Of a DNA stretch of 33,732 bases, positions 8,372-20,700 are shown piece by piece. Position numbers and translations under genes: made by a program. Each line of letters starts with the position of its first letter. The stretch's first letter is position 1. The notes below the pieces were generated by a model. The model did not search any database. It was not told the origin of the DNA and saw only the letters and a list, made by a program, of their open reading frames with translations. This stretch comes from a virus: the IMG/VR virus record IMGVR_UViG_3300039106_000586, positions 1-33,732 of that record, one strand, 5' to 3'.

Positions 8372-11300
8372 ATGGCAACAACCACAAGACAAACAGCGAT
8401 ATTTGGCGTAGAAGATTGGAAACAAATCTATCAAACTTATCGCGAAGCCGACTTCCAGAGCTACGACTTTGAAACTCTTCGTAAAAGTTTCATTGACTAC
8501 TTGCGTTTGTACTACCCTGAAACATTCAATGACTACATTGAATCCAGTGAATTTATTGCCTTGTTGGACGTCATGGCGTTCATGGGCCAGGCTCTTGCGT
8601 TCCGTACTGATTTAAACACTCGTGAAAATTACATGGACACTGCTGAACGTAGAGATTCAGTGGTGCGTCTTGCAAACCTGGTGAGCTACACAGCCAAACG
8701 CAACACTGCTGCTGAAGGCTACCTCAAAGTATTCAATGTGACCACAACTGAAAATGTTGTGGATTACAACGGCGTCAACCTCAGCAATGTCACAGTTAAC
8801 TGGGCTGACCCCACAAATCCTGATTGGCAAGAGCAGTTTACGGCCATTATCAATGCCAGTTTGGTGGACAGCCAAAAAGTGGGCCGTCCAGGTAATCGTC
8901 AAACCATCTTGGGAGTTGATACTGCAGAATACGGTATAAATCTTGTGCCAGGATTTTTACCAGTGGTGCCGTACACTGCTGTGGTTGATGGGGTAAACAT
9001 GCCTTTCGAAGCCATGACGTCAACCAGTGTGGGGCAAAACTATGTGTATGAACCTAGCCCACAACCCAATACCACATTTAATGTGTTGTTTAGAAATGAC
9101 CAACTGGGATTCCAATCAGCTAACACAGGTTACTTTTTCTTGTTCAAACAAGGCATCTTGCAAAATCAAGATTTTAACTTGAGTGAACGCATTGCCAATC
9201 GCACAGTAGATATCAACATTGAAGGTGTCAATAACGAAGATCGTTGGTTGTTTCAGTTAGACAATCTTGGCAACATCAGTCAAGAGTGGAGATATGTAGA
9301 AAACATTTATCAAGCCGCAGCTGAACGCAGCACAAGTTTGATACCACTGTATTCTGTGACATCTAGAGCCAATGATCAAATCACCATGGTATTTGGTGAT
9401 GGCGTGTTCTCACAAATTCCTGTGGGCATTTTCCGTGCTTATGTTCGTGCTTCAAATGGATTGCAGTACATTATCAACCCAGAAGAAATGCAGAATGTAG
9501 TAATTCCTATCAGCTACATTGATCGCAACGGCAACCTACAAACAATCACATTTACCTGTGGCATCACACGTCCTGTGAGCAACAGCCAAGCACGTGAGCC
9601 CATTGCTGAAATCAAACAACGTGCTCCTGCACGGTACTACACACAGAATCGCATGGTCAACGGCGAAGACTATAACTTGTTCCCATACACTGCTTACAAC
9701 AGCATTATCAAGAGCAAAGCATTGAATCGTGCGTCAATTGGTACCAGCCGATATCTTGACCTTGTGGACAACACTGGCAAATATTCATCAACTAACACAT
9801 TCAGCAGTGATGGTGCATTGTGGGAAAATAATATATTACCTACAATACTGTTCTCTTGGACCAACCGCAACGAAGTAGCAGATTTAATTGCCAACCAAGT
9901 TCAACCTGCATTGATTGCTGCCACTATGAAGCAGTTTTACTATGCCAACTTTCCTAGAGAAACTGTAAACACAGGAAGCACAGCACTGAGCACCTGGCAT
10001 CAAAGCACCACATTGGCCAACGAAACCACAGGATATTTTGTAAATGCGTCAGGTACTCCTATAGCTGTGGGTGACAGTTCTAGCACAGTGTTTCAATATG
10101 CAATTACAGGCAGTTTAATTAGATTTGTACCACCCACAGGTTATTACTTTGATCGTAACAATCGACTGGTTCAAGGCACCCCCATGCGAGCAGACGAACG
10201 CATGGAAATTTGGGCTAGTCCGCAAGTCATTGTGGGCGATGGCTATAATGGTGGCATTGGTAATTTACCGTCTGGTGCAGGGCCAGTTACAATAAACAAC
10301 TTTGTGCCCACCGGTGCTATTGTAGATGTAATCATACCAGAATACGCTACCAGTTTGTCTAACTCAGTCAAACAAGCCATGGTAGAACAAATTTTGTTGT
10401 ACCGCAATTTTGGTCTAGGCTATGATAGCACAGGTTCAGTTACTGGAACTCCATATACTTGGTATTTGATTACCAGCACAAACTTAGCAACCGATGCTGC
10501 CTGGAGTCAACAATACGCTGGCAACACATCAGGCGCTAATTTGGATGCATCGTGGGTGGCACAATTTGTTGTGCAAAATCAAAACTACACAATCACACTG
10601 CGTGGGCTTGCTTACTATTTTGGATCAGTGTTGCAAACACGTTTCTTCTTCTACGAAGATCAACTGGTTTACGACAGCCGCACAGGCACCATCATCAAAG
10701 ACTTTATCAATGTGTTGGCAGTCAACACACAACCCAACTCAACAGAGCCATTACCCGGTGATATCTATACCACAATCATTGGTCAACCTGTGGAAAGTGA
10801 CGGGTATGTGGACGACTTCCAGGTGTTGGTAAGTTATCGCGATTCGGACAATGACGGTGTACCAGACAATCCTGATTTCTTTGAGGAAATTGTTGGCCCG
10901 GCTACCACTGCTGGACCATATGTGTTTTTACAACAAACTGTGGACTTTGACAATTTGCAACGTTACTTGTTGGCAGAACCTGGCGTGGTTAATTATGATT
11001 ATGGTACTTTAGACGAAATTGAATTAGTAAAAACAGAGTGGTCTCCAGGCCAAGTTTTTTATGCGTACGATCAAAACGCATTCTATCAACTCAGCATCTC
11101 AACCACAGGGGTAAGAACTTTGGTAGCAGTATCTAGTTGGATAGCTAGAACTGGTAGACAGGCCTTGTACTTCCAATATCGTCACAACAGTCCATTGACC
11201 AACAGAATTGATCCAGGGTCAACAAACATCATTGACTTGTATGTGGTCACACAAGCATATTACACAGCCTATCAAAACTGGCTGCGCGATACTACTGGAA

Positions 11301-11797
11301 CTGTGACAGAACCAGACCGTCCCACTATTGATGAACTCAGTACTGAATATCAAAAACTACAAGATTATAAAATGCTCAGCGACAACGTAATTGTCAACTC
11401 GGTGGTGTTTAAACCTTTGTTTGGCGCCAAGGCTGCGCAAGAATTACGGGCCACGATCAAAGTTATACGTGCTCAAAATTCAGTGGCCAGCACCAGTGAA
11501 ATTAAAAGTAGTGTGTTGGCAGAAATGAACAATTATTTCAGCATTGATAAATGGAATTTTGGGGACACATTTTATTTCTCAGAATTGGCTGCTTATTTGC
11601 ATCGTCAATTGGGCACCATTATCAGTTCTGTGGTTTTGGTACCCTTGGACCAACAAAAGTATTTTGGCGACTTGTATGAGATCCGTAGTCAACCTAATGA
11701 AATTTTTGCCAACGGTGCTACAATTGCCAATATTGATGTAATTGATGCACTGACCAGTACCAATTTGCGTACTGCACCAGGTAGTGGAGTAATTTAA
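8372..11797 (+). CDS. gp6: Baseplate wedge protein gp6 (baseplate J-like)
   Basis: A 1141-residue protein whose N-terminus is a clear gp6-family match: YDFETLRKSFIDYLRLYYPE, SEFIALLDVMAFMGQALAFR, then NTRENYMDTAERRDSVVRLA. T4 gp6 forms the dimeric ring that holds the wedges together. The family's central beta-rich region includes FGDGVFSQIPVG near residue 345, and the C-terminus has TIANIDVIDALTS. It is much longer than T4 gp6 (660 residues), with extra beta-rich sequence in the middle and C-terminal half. Residues 824-832 read DSDNDGVPD, a calcium-loop pattern like thrombospondin type-3 repeats. The stop overlaps the ATG of the giant gene (TAATG), so the two are probably translationally coupled. 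Confidence 0.92.
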   Translation: MATTTRQTAIFGVEDWKQIYQTYREADFQSYDFETLRKSFIDYLRLYYPETFNDYIESSEFIALLDVMAFMGQALAFRTDLNTRENYMDTAERRDSVVRLANLVSYTAKRNTAAEGYLKVFNVTTTENVVDYNGVNLSNVTVNWADPTNPDWQEQFTAIINASLVDSQKVGRPGNRQTILGVDTAEYGINLVPGFLPVVPYTAVVDGVNMPFEAMTSTSVGQNYVYEPSPQPNTTFNVLFRNDQLGFQSANTGYFFLFKQGILQNQDFNLSERIANRTVDINIEGVNNEDRWLFQLDNLGNISQEWRYVENIYQAAAERSTSLIPLYSVTSRANDQITMVFGDGVFSQIPVGIFRAYVRASNGLQYIINPEEMQNVVIPISYIDRNGNLQTITFTCGITRPVSNSQAREPIAEIKQRAPARYYTQNRMVNGEDYNLFPYTAYNSIIKSKALNRASIGTSRYLDLVDNTGKYSSTNTFSSDGALWENNILPTILFSWTNRNEVADLIANQVQPALIAATMKQFYYANFPRETVNTGSTALSTWHQSTTLANETTGYFVNASGTPIAVGDSSSTVFQYAITGSLIRFVPPTGYYFDRNNRLVQGTPMRADERMEIWASPQVIVGDGYNGGIGNLPSGAGPVTINNFVPTGAIVDVIIPEYATSLSNSVKQAMVEQILLYRNFGLGYDSTGSVTGTPYTWYLITSTNLATDAAWSQQYAGNTSGANLDASWVAQFVVQNQNYTITLRGLAYYFGSVLQTRFFFYEDQLVYDSRTGTIIKDFINVLAVNTQPNSTEPLPGDIYTTIIGQPVESDGYVDDFQVLVSYRDSDNDGVPDNPDFFEEIVGPATTAGPYVFLQQTVDFDNLQRYLLAEPGVVNYDYGTLDEIELVKTEWSPGQVFYAYDQNAFYQLSISTTGVRTLVAVSSWIARTGRQALYFQYRHNSPLTNRIDPGSTNIIDLYVVTQAYYTAYQNWLRDTTGTVTEPDRPTIDELSTEYQKLQDYKMLSDNVIVNSVVFKPLFGAKAAQELRATIKVIRAQNSVASTSEIKSSVLAEMNNYFSIDKWNFGDTFYFSELAAYLHRQLGTIISSVVLVPLDQQKYFGDLYEIRSQPNEIFANGATIANIDVIDALTSTNLRTAPGSGVI

Positions 11798-14700
11798 TGG
11801 CACGCACACGCTCAGTTGATTTCTTACCAGAAATCTTTAGAACACCAGTTAACAAACAGTTTTTAGGTGCCACACTTGATACACTGATTCAAGAACCAAA
11901 ATTCAAAAAGACTCAAGGATTTATTGGTCGCACAGTGGGTCCTGGGGTCAATCCCAACGACAAATATGTTGTTGAGCCGGACAGCACTCGTCAAAATTAC
12001 CAACTTGAACCTGGCATTGTCAGTCTTGAACCGGATATTGACAAGATAAAAAATGTCATTACGTATCCCGGCATTAATGATGCTATTGGTTTTCAAGGCG
12101 GCAATCAAACTAGACCGGATCAACTTTACAGCAGTGATTATTACACATGGGATCCATTTGTAAACTTTGACACATTTGTCAACTTCAGTCAATATTTTTG
12201 GTTGCCTAATGGACCCGATACTGTTAACGTGCGTTCCACTGGGGTGCTAACATCAGAAAATTTTGTAGTTACTAGAGCCAATGGTGCATACACCTTCTCT
12301 GGCCTAAATGGAAATAATCCCACTTTGGATCTAGTGCGCGGCGGCAGTTACACATTCCAAGTGGCACAGAATACCAAAGAAACAATAAATTATCGAGTTC
12401 AGAACAACGGCACCTCTTCATATATCTTAGATGGTGTTGCCAACCCCACTATTACTTTGGCACGTGGTAATACCTATGTGTTCAACCTCAACCTGACAGG
12501 TAACTTTCCTTTTTGGATCAAGACCCAAGCCACACTTGGCACAGGTAATGCTTATGACACTGGTGTAAGCCGCAATGGCAGTACCTTGGGAGTAGTCACT
12601 TTTGTAGTGCCACAGGATGCTCCTGATACTCTTTACTATGTCTCCGAGAATCAATTTAATTTGCGCGGCACAATCAATGTCGTCAACGGCACCCCCGGAA
12701 CCGGTCCAGGATTTTGGATTCAAACAGCGCCAGGTGTATCAGGCAATGATCCAATAAGTCCCAATCTGTCAGATCGTGAAGTATACGGGGTAGTCAACAA
12801 TGGTGAAGACCTTGGCGTGGTAACGTTTGAAGTGCCACAAAAAACTGACCAGGCATTTTATTTTAATTTGCCTGATGTAGGACCAGTTGACCTGTTAACT
12901 ACTTTACAATTTGATCAAATCAACGGCCAACCCTTGAACCAGTTTATCAACACCTATGGCGGTATTGATGGAACAACTTATCTTGATTCAAGAACTTTGG
13001 TTTTTACCAATCCTGTTCTAGATGCCGAAACTGGCGGATGGTTATACAACAGCGGGTTTGATCCATTGAGTCATGCTGTGCCCAGCAACGAAGGCGCGGT
13101 TGGCAGCTATGACACCACGCTGTACGCTGAGAGCATTCCAGTCCCTGCAGAAGACCGTTATCAAATTTGGCAAATCAACATTGTCAACGTTGATGGTGTT
13201 GAGTTCATACAGTTAGCCAAAATACAAAATGTAAATTTAAATGAAAAATTTACTATTCTGTATGGCACAGTGTATAGTAATACTAGTTGGTACAAAAACA
13301 GTACTGGATTATTTCAACGTATTCCTGCACTGACTGCCACACTAGATACATTGTATTACCAAGACGGCACTGATCCAGAAATATTTGGGCGCATAAGACT
13401 GCTAGAGCAAACCAGTAGTTCTACTTTGTTTGTATCAGAAATCTTGGGACGTAAAAATTACACTAGCCCCAACGGAGTGGCATTTACTAATGGACTCAAA
13501 GTTAAATTTACTGGTGAGGTATCACCAGCTGAATATGGATCTGGCTCAACGTCATTTACATGCACTGCCACAACTGGCGGTAGCAATTATATAACTTGTA
13601 CATCAACTGCTGGCTTGTACGAAGGCGAAGAAATAGTGTTCCCTAGCGGAACTCTAGGCGGGATAGAGACTGGAAAAGTTTATTTTATAAAAAGTATTTC
13701 AGCTAACGGCATTCAATTTTCAATCAGCACAGTCAAAGATGGCGCTACTGTGACAATAAGCACAGCCACAGGGTCTATGGCTGCCATAGCCATTAGCAAT
13801 AAAGAATACTATGTTTCTGGAGTTGGCACAGCCATTGAATTGTTGCCAGTGACTGATTTTATTACTCCCGAAACTTACGTAGTTGATGCTAATGACAGCA
13901 CCATAGCCAGTGAGCCTGACAAACTGGATTATTTGACCATCAATCGTGCCAGCAAGGATTTAAATGCATGGACTAGAAGCAACCGTTGGTTTCATATTGA
14001 TGTAATCAATGCAGTCGCTGCCTATAATGGCACATCAGCAGTGCTAGACAACAACTATAGAGCCAAACGACCAATCATTGAGTTTAGACCCAATCTGCAT
14101 TTGTACAACATGGGCAGTCAAGGCAAGCAACCAATTGACATTATTGATTTTTCACAAACAGATGCATTTAGCAATGTAGAAGGTACCACCGGCTATTCAG
14201 TAGATGGGTATACTTTTGTTGACGGATCAAGAGTGGTGTTTGCCAACGACATTGATCCAGATGTACGTGACAAAATTTATATTGTGCAGTTTATAACCCC
14301 AGACACAGTGCCTCCATTAATTGCACAACCAATTATAAATCTTGTATTGGCCAGCGATGGTGCGGTGCTGTTCAATCAAAGTGTTTTGTGCATTGACGGT
14401 GATACCTCTCAAGGTATTACATATTGGTATGATGGCACTCAATGGATCGAAGCGCAACAAAAAACTGCTGTACAACAGGCACCATTGTTCAATGTGTATA
14501 ATTTGCAAGGCATTAGTTTTGGAGACCAAACCACATATCCGTCAAGTACTTTTGTTGGCAGCAAATTGTTCAGCTATGCTGTGGGCGATACCACAGTATT
14601 AGATCCTATCTTGCAATTCCCATTGCAATACCTCAACATCAACAACGTTGGTGATATTGTGTTTGAAAACAACTTGTACAAAGATACATTTGTTTACGTA

Positions 14701-17700
14701 ATTGACAATGTAAGTACCGTACTTGATATTAGTTCAGGTGCAGTAAGAGAATATGTTGACCGTACAAATTTTGTTAAATTGATTGGCTGGCAAGATGCCA
14801 TTACCACCAGCGAAATTTATCAACAATTTAAATTCACTTACACTGGTGCAACCATCAAACTAGATGTAGCTGTCAACACCAACACTGTGGTGCCTGCTGT
14901 TAAAATTTATGTAGGCTCAGTGTTTCAGAAACCTGACACGTATACCTATGTTGTTGGTGCCAATACCACTACAATCACTCTCAGCAAAGTGTATGTCCCC
15001 ACTGACATTATTGAAATTTTGGTCTTGAGTGATCAGACCAGCACTCAAGGATTTTATCAAGTTCCAATCAATTTAGAATCAAATCCTTTGAACGGTAACA
15101 GCCCTAGTTTTACATTGGGTACAATTCGTACTCATTACGAAAGTATTTGTGAAAATCTCAACGACTTAACAGGAGCGGTCACTGGCGCAAACAACACTAG
15201 AGACTTGGGAAATATTGTTCCTTATGGTCTTGTAATATTGCAACAAAGCGCACCACTCACGTTGGCAGGGTATTTCTTGCGCAGTGAAAGCTATAATATT
15301 TTTGCGTCATTGCAGTACAACAGCAGAGAATATCAAAAATTCAAAGGTCAAATGCTAGAAGCAGTGACCCAGCAAGTTGTAAATTTTCAAACAGCCGGCG
15401 AAATATTAGATACTGCTATTGCAGACATTACAATGGGACGAGTTGAAAATCAACCGTTTTATTGGAGTGACATGCTGCCAACTGGGGCAGTTTATGAAAC
15501 CACTGCCTACACAGTGTCTTATACCACATCAAATGTATTTGATACTCAATACATTTATAACTATTCTTCGGCCAACTATCAAGGCATGAATGTGTATGTC
15601 AATGGCGAAATACTCACACGTGGGCGTGACTATGTTGTGGCCACAGATGGACCTAGAATCACAGTGTTGTCTACTTTAAACATTGGCGATGTTGTTACCA
15701 TTAATGAGTACACCAGCACGTATGGCAATTTTGTACCAAATACACCAACTAAGTTAGGACTGTATCCATCATGGAGACCAGAGTATATCAATCAGCGTAC
15801 TAGTACAGGTGAAGTTTTGTGTATTGTTGGGCATGATGGTAGTATTACCCGAGCATTTAACGACATACGTGATGAAGTATTGTTAGAGTTTGAAACTAGA
15901 ATATTCAACAATCTCAAGTTGGACGGAAATCCAGTGCCGCTGTCTGTGACCGATGTACTGCCAGGACAATTTAGAAATACTGGGTTTACCACAACAGATA
16001 TCAACAATATTTTAAACCAAAACTTTTTAAGTTATGTGGCTTGGAACAAACTAGACTACCGCACACAAGATTATCAAGCCAACAATGCATTTACTTACAA
16101 TTACAGTGGAAGTCAAAGCAAACTAGACAACGATGCATTGCCCGGAGCTTGGCGTGGTATCAATCGTTACTACTATGACACACAACAACCTGAGCAAGTG
16201 CCTTGGGAATTGTTGGGATTTAGTATTAAACCAGACTGGTGGAACACTGTCTATGGTGAAGGTCCGTACACACAGGACAACTTGGTGTTATGGGATGACT
16301 TAGAAGCAGGGTATGTTAGCGACCCTGTGGTGCCGTACTATCGTCCTGAATACGCAAGACCAGGATTGACCAGTGTTATACCTACTGGCACAGAAGGAGA
16401 ACTACTGCCACCATTTGATTACGTAGTAGGAAACTACAACGAATTGAGCTTCCGCAAAAGTTGGGCACTGGGAGATGGCAGTCCTGTAGAAGCATCTTGG
16501 TGGAACAGCAGCGATTATCCATTTGCAGTCATGCGACTACTGGCTCTTACACGCCCAGCTAAATTCTTTGCATTGTTTGCTGATCGAGATCTGTACAAGT
16601 ATAACACTGAATTCAATCAATACCTGTACAATGATAGATACAGATTAAATGCAAGAAATATTGAAGTTTACGGAGACGGAGTCAGCAAAGCCAGTTACAT
16701 TGACTGGATTGTGGACTTTAACCGTCAAAGCGGAATTAACAGCACTGCTGACCTCACAGCAGATTTGCAAAATCTAGATGTAAGACTGTGTTATCGCATG
16801 GCCTCATTCTCAGACAAACAATATATTAAAATTTACACTGAAAAATCCAGTCCCAACGCAACCAATACCACGTTCTTAATTCCTGATGAAAGTTATGATT
16901 TGGTGTTGTATAAAAATCAACCTTTTGACCGTGTTAGTTTTTCCAGTATAGTAATTCAGAAAGTAAGCAATGGATATGCAGTGTTTGGATACAGTAAAAC
17001 CCAGCCATTCTTTAACACTGTAGGTAGTCAATATACCGGACAACTTCAATCATTTACTGTGTCCGGTATAACCGTGCGTGTACCAACATTTTACACTGAC
17101 ACTGTGGTGCAAATACCCTACGGATATATTTTCAACGACGAAACTTCAGTATCAAACTTTTTATTGACTTATGGAAAATATTTAGAAAAACAAGGGTTTG
17201 ACTTTACTGATCAAACCAACGGGTATATTCTAAACTGGGATCAAATGGTTACAGAATTTTTGTACTGGAGTCAGCAAGGCTGGGACGAAAATGCACTGAT
17301 CAACTTGAACCCCTTGGCGTTTAAACTCAGCGTGACTCGTGAACAAGCTGTGATAGATAGCATTGCGGTACAAACAAGTGAAGATATTTTGCTTGATCAA
17401 AACAATCGTGAGTTGCCTACTAAAAATCTAATTATTACTAGATTGGACAACACATTCACAGTTGAGCCAGCCACTGACCAAACGTTAAGTTACATAGATC
17501 TCAAGTACACTTCTTATGAACACATGATTGTGTTGAACAATGCCAGTGCATTTGGTGATTTGATTTATCAACCCACAACAGGTGCTAGACAAAGCAGACT
17601 AAACTTAGTGGCAGCCACCACTACCGAATGGAATGGTAGTGTAGATGCTCAAGGTTTTATTTTAAATCAAGACAATATCAAGGCTTGGGATTCTTATCGT

Positions 17701-20700
17701 ACCTATGCCAAAGGCGAAATTGTAACATACAAAGGCGCATATTGGTCAGCAGCTGATATTGTTCAGCCTAGCACAGTGTTCAACCCTAACAATTGGTATC
17801 AAAGCGATTACACACGAATTGAACTTGGACTGTTGCCCAATTTGGCCAACAAAGCCGATCAACTGCAAAACAGCTACAACATCAACACAGCCAATTTGGA
17901 ATCAGATAATGATTTGTTGAGCTATGGATTGATTGGGTTTAGACCAAGACAATACATGACATCATTGAACCTAGATGACGTCAGCCAACTAAACATTTAC
18001 CGTCAGTTTCTTGGCAGCAAAGGTACCATACTCAGTGCCGAACTTTTTGCTCAGGCCAACCTTGGCAAGGAACAAGCCGACTACGACATTTACGAAAATT
18101 GGGCAGTTCAACGTGCTGTTTACGGAGCCAACGCCAATCGCAGTTTCTTCCAGCTCAGGTTAAATCGTGCCTTGCTCAGCAGTAATCCCAGCCTAGTGCA
18201 AGTAATAGACCCAGGTCAAAGCAGTCAGGCTGATCAAACCATATTGTTGGAAAATGTGTGGCGCCAAAGTTATCGATTGACATCGCCGGAAATTTTGCCG
18301 GTTACCACCCAGGTGCCAACAGACACTGGATTGCCATCGGCTGGGTATGTTAATTTTGATGACGCTGATATCACTGTGTTTGATCTTGCTGATAATACCA
18401 GTCTGGCAGCTAATATTAACTTAATAGAAGTAGGCACCAGTATTTGGGTAGCCAAAACAAATGCTTATGATTGGGACATCTATCGTGCTCAGGCAGTTCC
18501 AGGGGTACTACAACACATTTGTGACAATCTTGATGGCAGCAGTCTTGCAATTTTTAGTAAACAACATCAACTAGAAATTGGTGACAAACTCATAATCAAA
18601 TTCTTTGATGTAGAAGTTGATGGAGTCTACACAGTATTGTCAGTGGTAGATCTAAATACTGTGACTATTGCATTTAGTTTCACTGGTGATCGCACAGTGG
18701 TCAATGGCAATGGTCTTGGATTTACATTAGAAACTCAACGAGTGGCACAGGCCAGTGATGTTGTAAATTTACCATACGCCAACAGTATTCAACCAGGTGC
18801 CAAGGTATGGGTTGATAACAACGGAGCAGGATTGTGGGAAGTGATTGAAAAACAATCAGTATTCACCGAACTCATAGAATATGCACCTACATTAGCTGAT
18901 GTTGATCAACAGTATGGATCCGCTGTAACGCAGGCTCCAAATAAATTTGCTGCCTTGGTGGGCAGTCCAAGATACAGATTCCCCACTGGGTCCACATTGT
19001 GGAATCCGGCCAACACTTACGATACAAATGATATTGTATTCATTGCTGATCCTTATCAAACAGAATTTTTTCAGGCATTGTATGTGCCAGTTCCGCAAAA
19101 TACGCCACTGGATGCTTTAATTACTATCGTCCCCTACGTAGGACTTCCTTACTGGACTCCATATTCACTAGGCTCGTTGCCAAGAAAAGGCGGAGTGTAT
19201 GTATATGTCAAGAGTGATGTTAATGATAATCTCATACCAGTCAGTCCACTAGACCCAGCAGATGCTGTGTTTACTCTTGATGTCACAGGTGTTCGAGGTT
19301 ATGGTAACAGCGTTGATTTTGGTAATAGTACCTGGGCAGTAGCTGGCGCAAGTGCCAGTTTGGGGTCAACTAGTCAAAGCGACAATGGATATGCCTGTGT
19401 GATTTATCGCAATCCTGAACTTGGTTCTCCAGGAACTATTCCATATGACCAATGGCAGTTGTTAACCACGCCGGGCAGTGTCAGCGCAGATCAAAACAAA
19501 TTTGGTTACAGCGTTGCCATGAGCCTGGACGAACGTTGGATGTACATTAGTGCTCCGGGCAACAACCAAGTTTATGCATATGGTAGAGTAGACTGGCAAA
19601 AACAAATTATTAATACTGTAGGTAACGGGGTTAACACAATCTATCCTATAAGTGATGCAATTCAAATCAATGCAGCAACACAATTACAAATAGTTGTGGC
19701 CGGTGACATTTTGATCTTAAACACTGATTACACAGTTGATCCAGCCTATACTCAAGTGACCTTTTCTACAGCACCTGCTGACGGGGCCGGAGTTACAATT
19801 CAACGTGTTAGTCGCAAGTTACTGGATTACGAAACTTATTATAGCCTGTCAGGCACTGGAGGCACTGGATCTAATGCAACATTTACCGTTACCAGAAGTC
19901 GCGGTACTGTAGCAGTGTCGGTACAAACTGGCGGCTCAGGGTACGCTAATGGCGAGCCCAGCGCAGGCACTATCACTATTCCAGCGGCAAGTTTTGGCGG
20001 AGGTACTAGCCCCACCAATGACATTACTATGCAAGTGGTAGTATCTGGTGGAGTAATAACTGGCATATACGATAACCCAACTTATGTGGCGCCAACATTG
20101 ACCACTACATTTTCTCTCAATGAATATTTGTTTACTGCCACAAACATCAACAGTTTTAGCGTGTTGGTAGACAATGTATTACAACGACCCAACATTGATT
20201 ATACATTCAATGCAGGCACTTATGATTTGACATTTTTAAATTCTCCAACAACTGGTTCTAGCATTTTGGTCAGAGCCGAAGGATACTTCTTGTATGCTGG
20301 CAACATTACCGCAGCAGGACTAACAGTGGGAGATCAATTTGGATACAATATCAGTACCAGCACTGATGGTCGACAACTGTTGGTCGGTGCTCCAAACAGC
20401 ACTGAAAACAGCAAAGCAGAAGCCGGCAGTGTTTATGTGTTTGACAGAAACGTACAGCGTTTTATCTACAACACAAGTACCCCTACCTTGACATTTACTG
20501 TGTTGGGCACTGTAACTGCCCCAGTCGGTGTGTCCGTCAATGGAGAATTTTTAATAAATGAAGCTTGTGCTACTTTGGGTGCAAACAATACATTTACAGT
20601 TAGTGGAAATGATGTCACAATCAATGCAGACTTGCAAATTGGTGATATAATTGAAATTGAAACCAATCAATTTGCGTCGACACAACAAATCACACAAAAC

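Noticed and set aside
11797-14900. T4 gp7 homology at the start of the giant protein, suggested by synteny
   Set aside because: I could not find a gp7-like motif by eye; only the position agrees, so I did not name it gp7.
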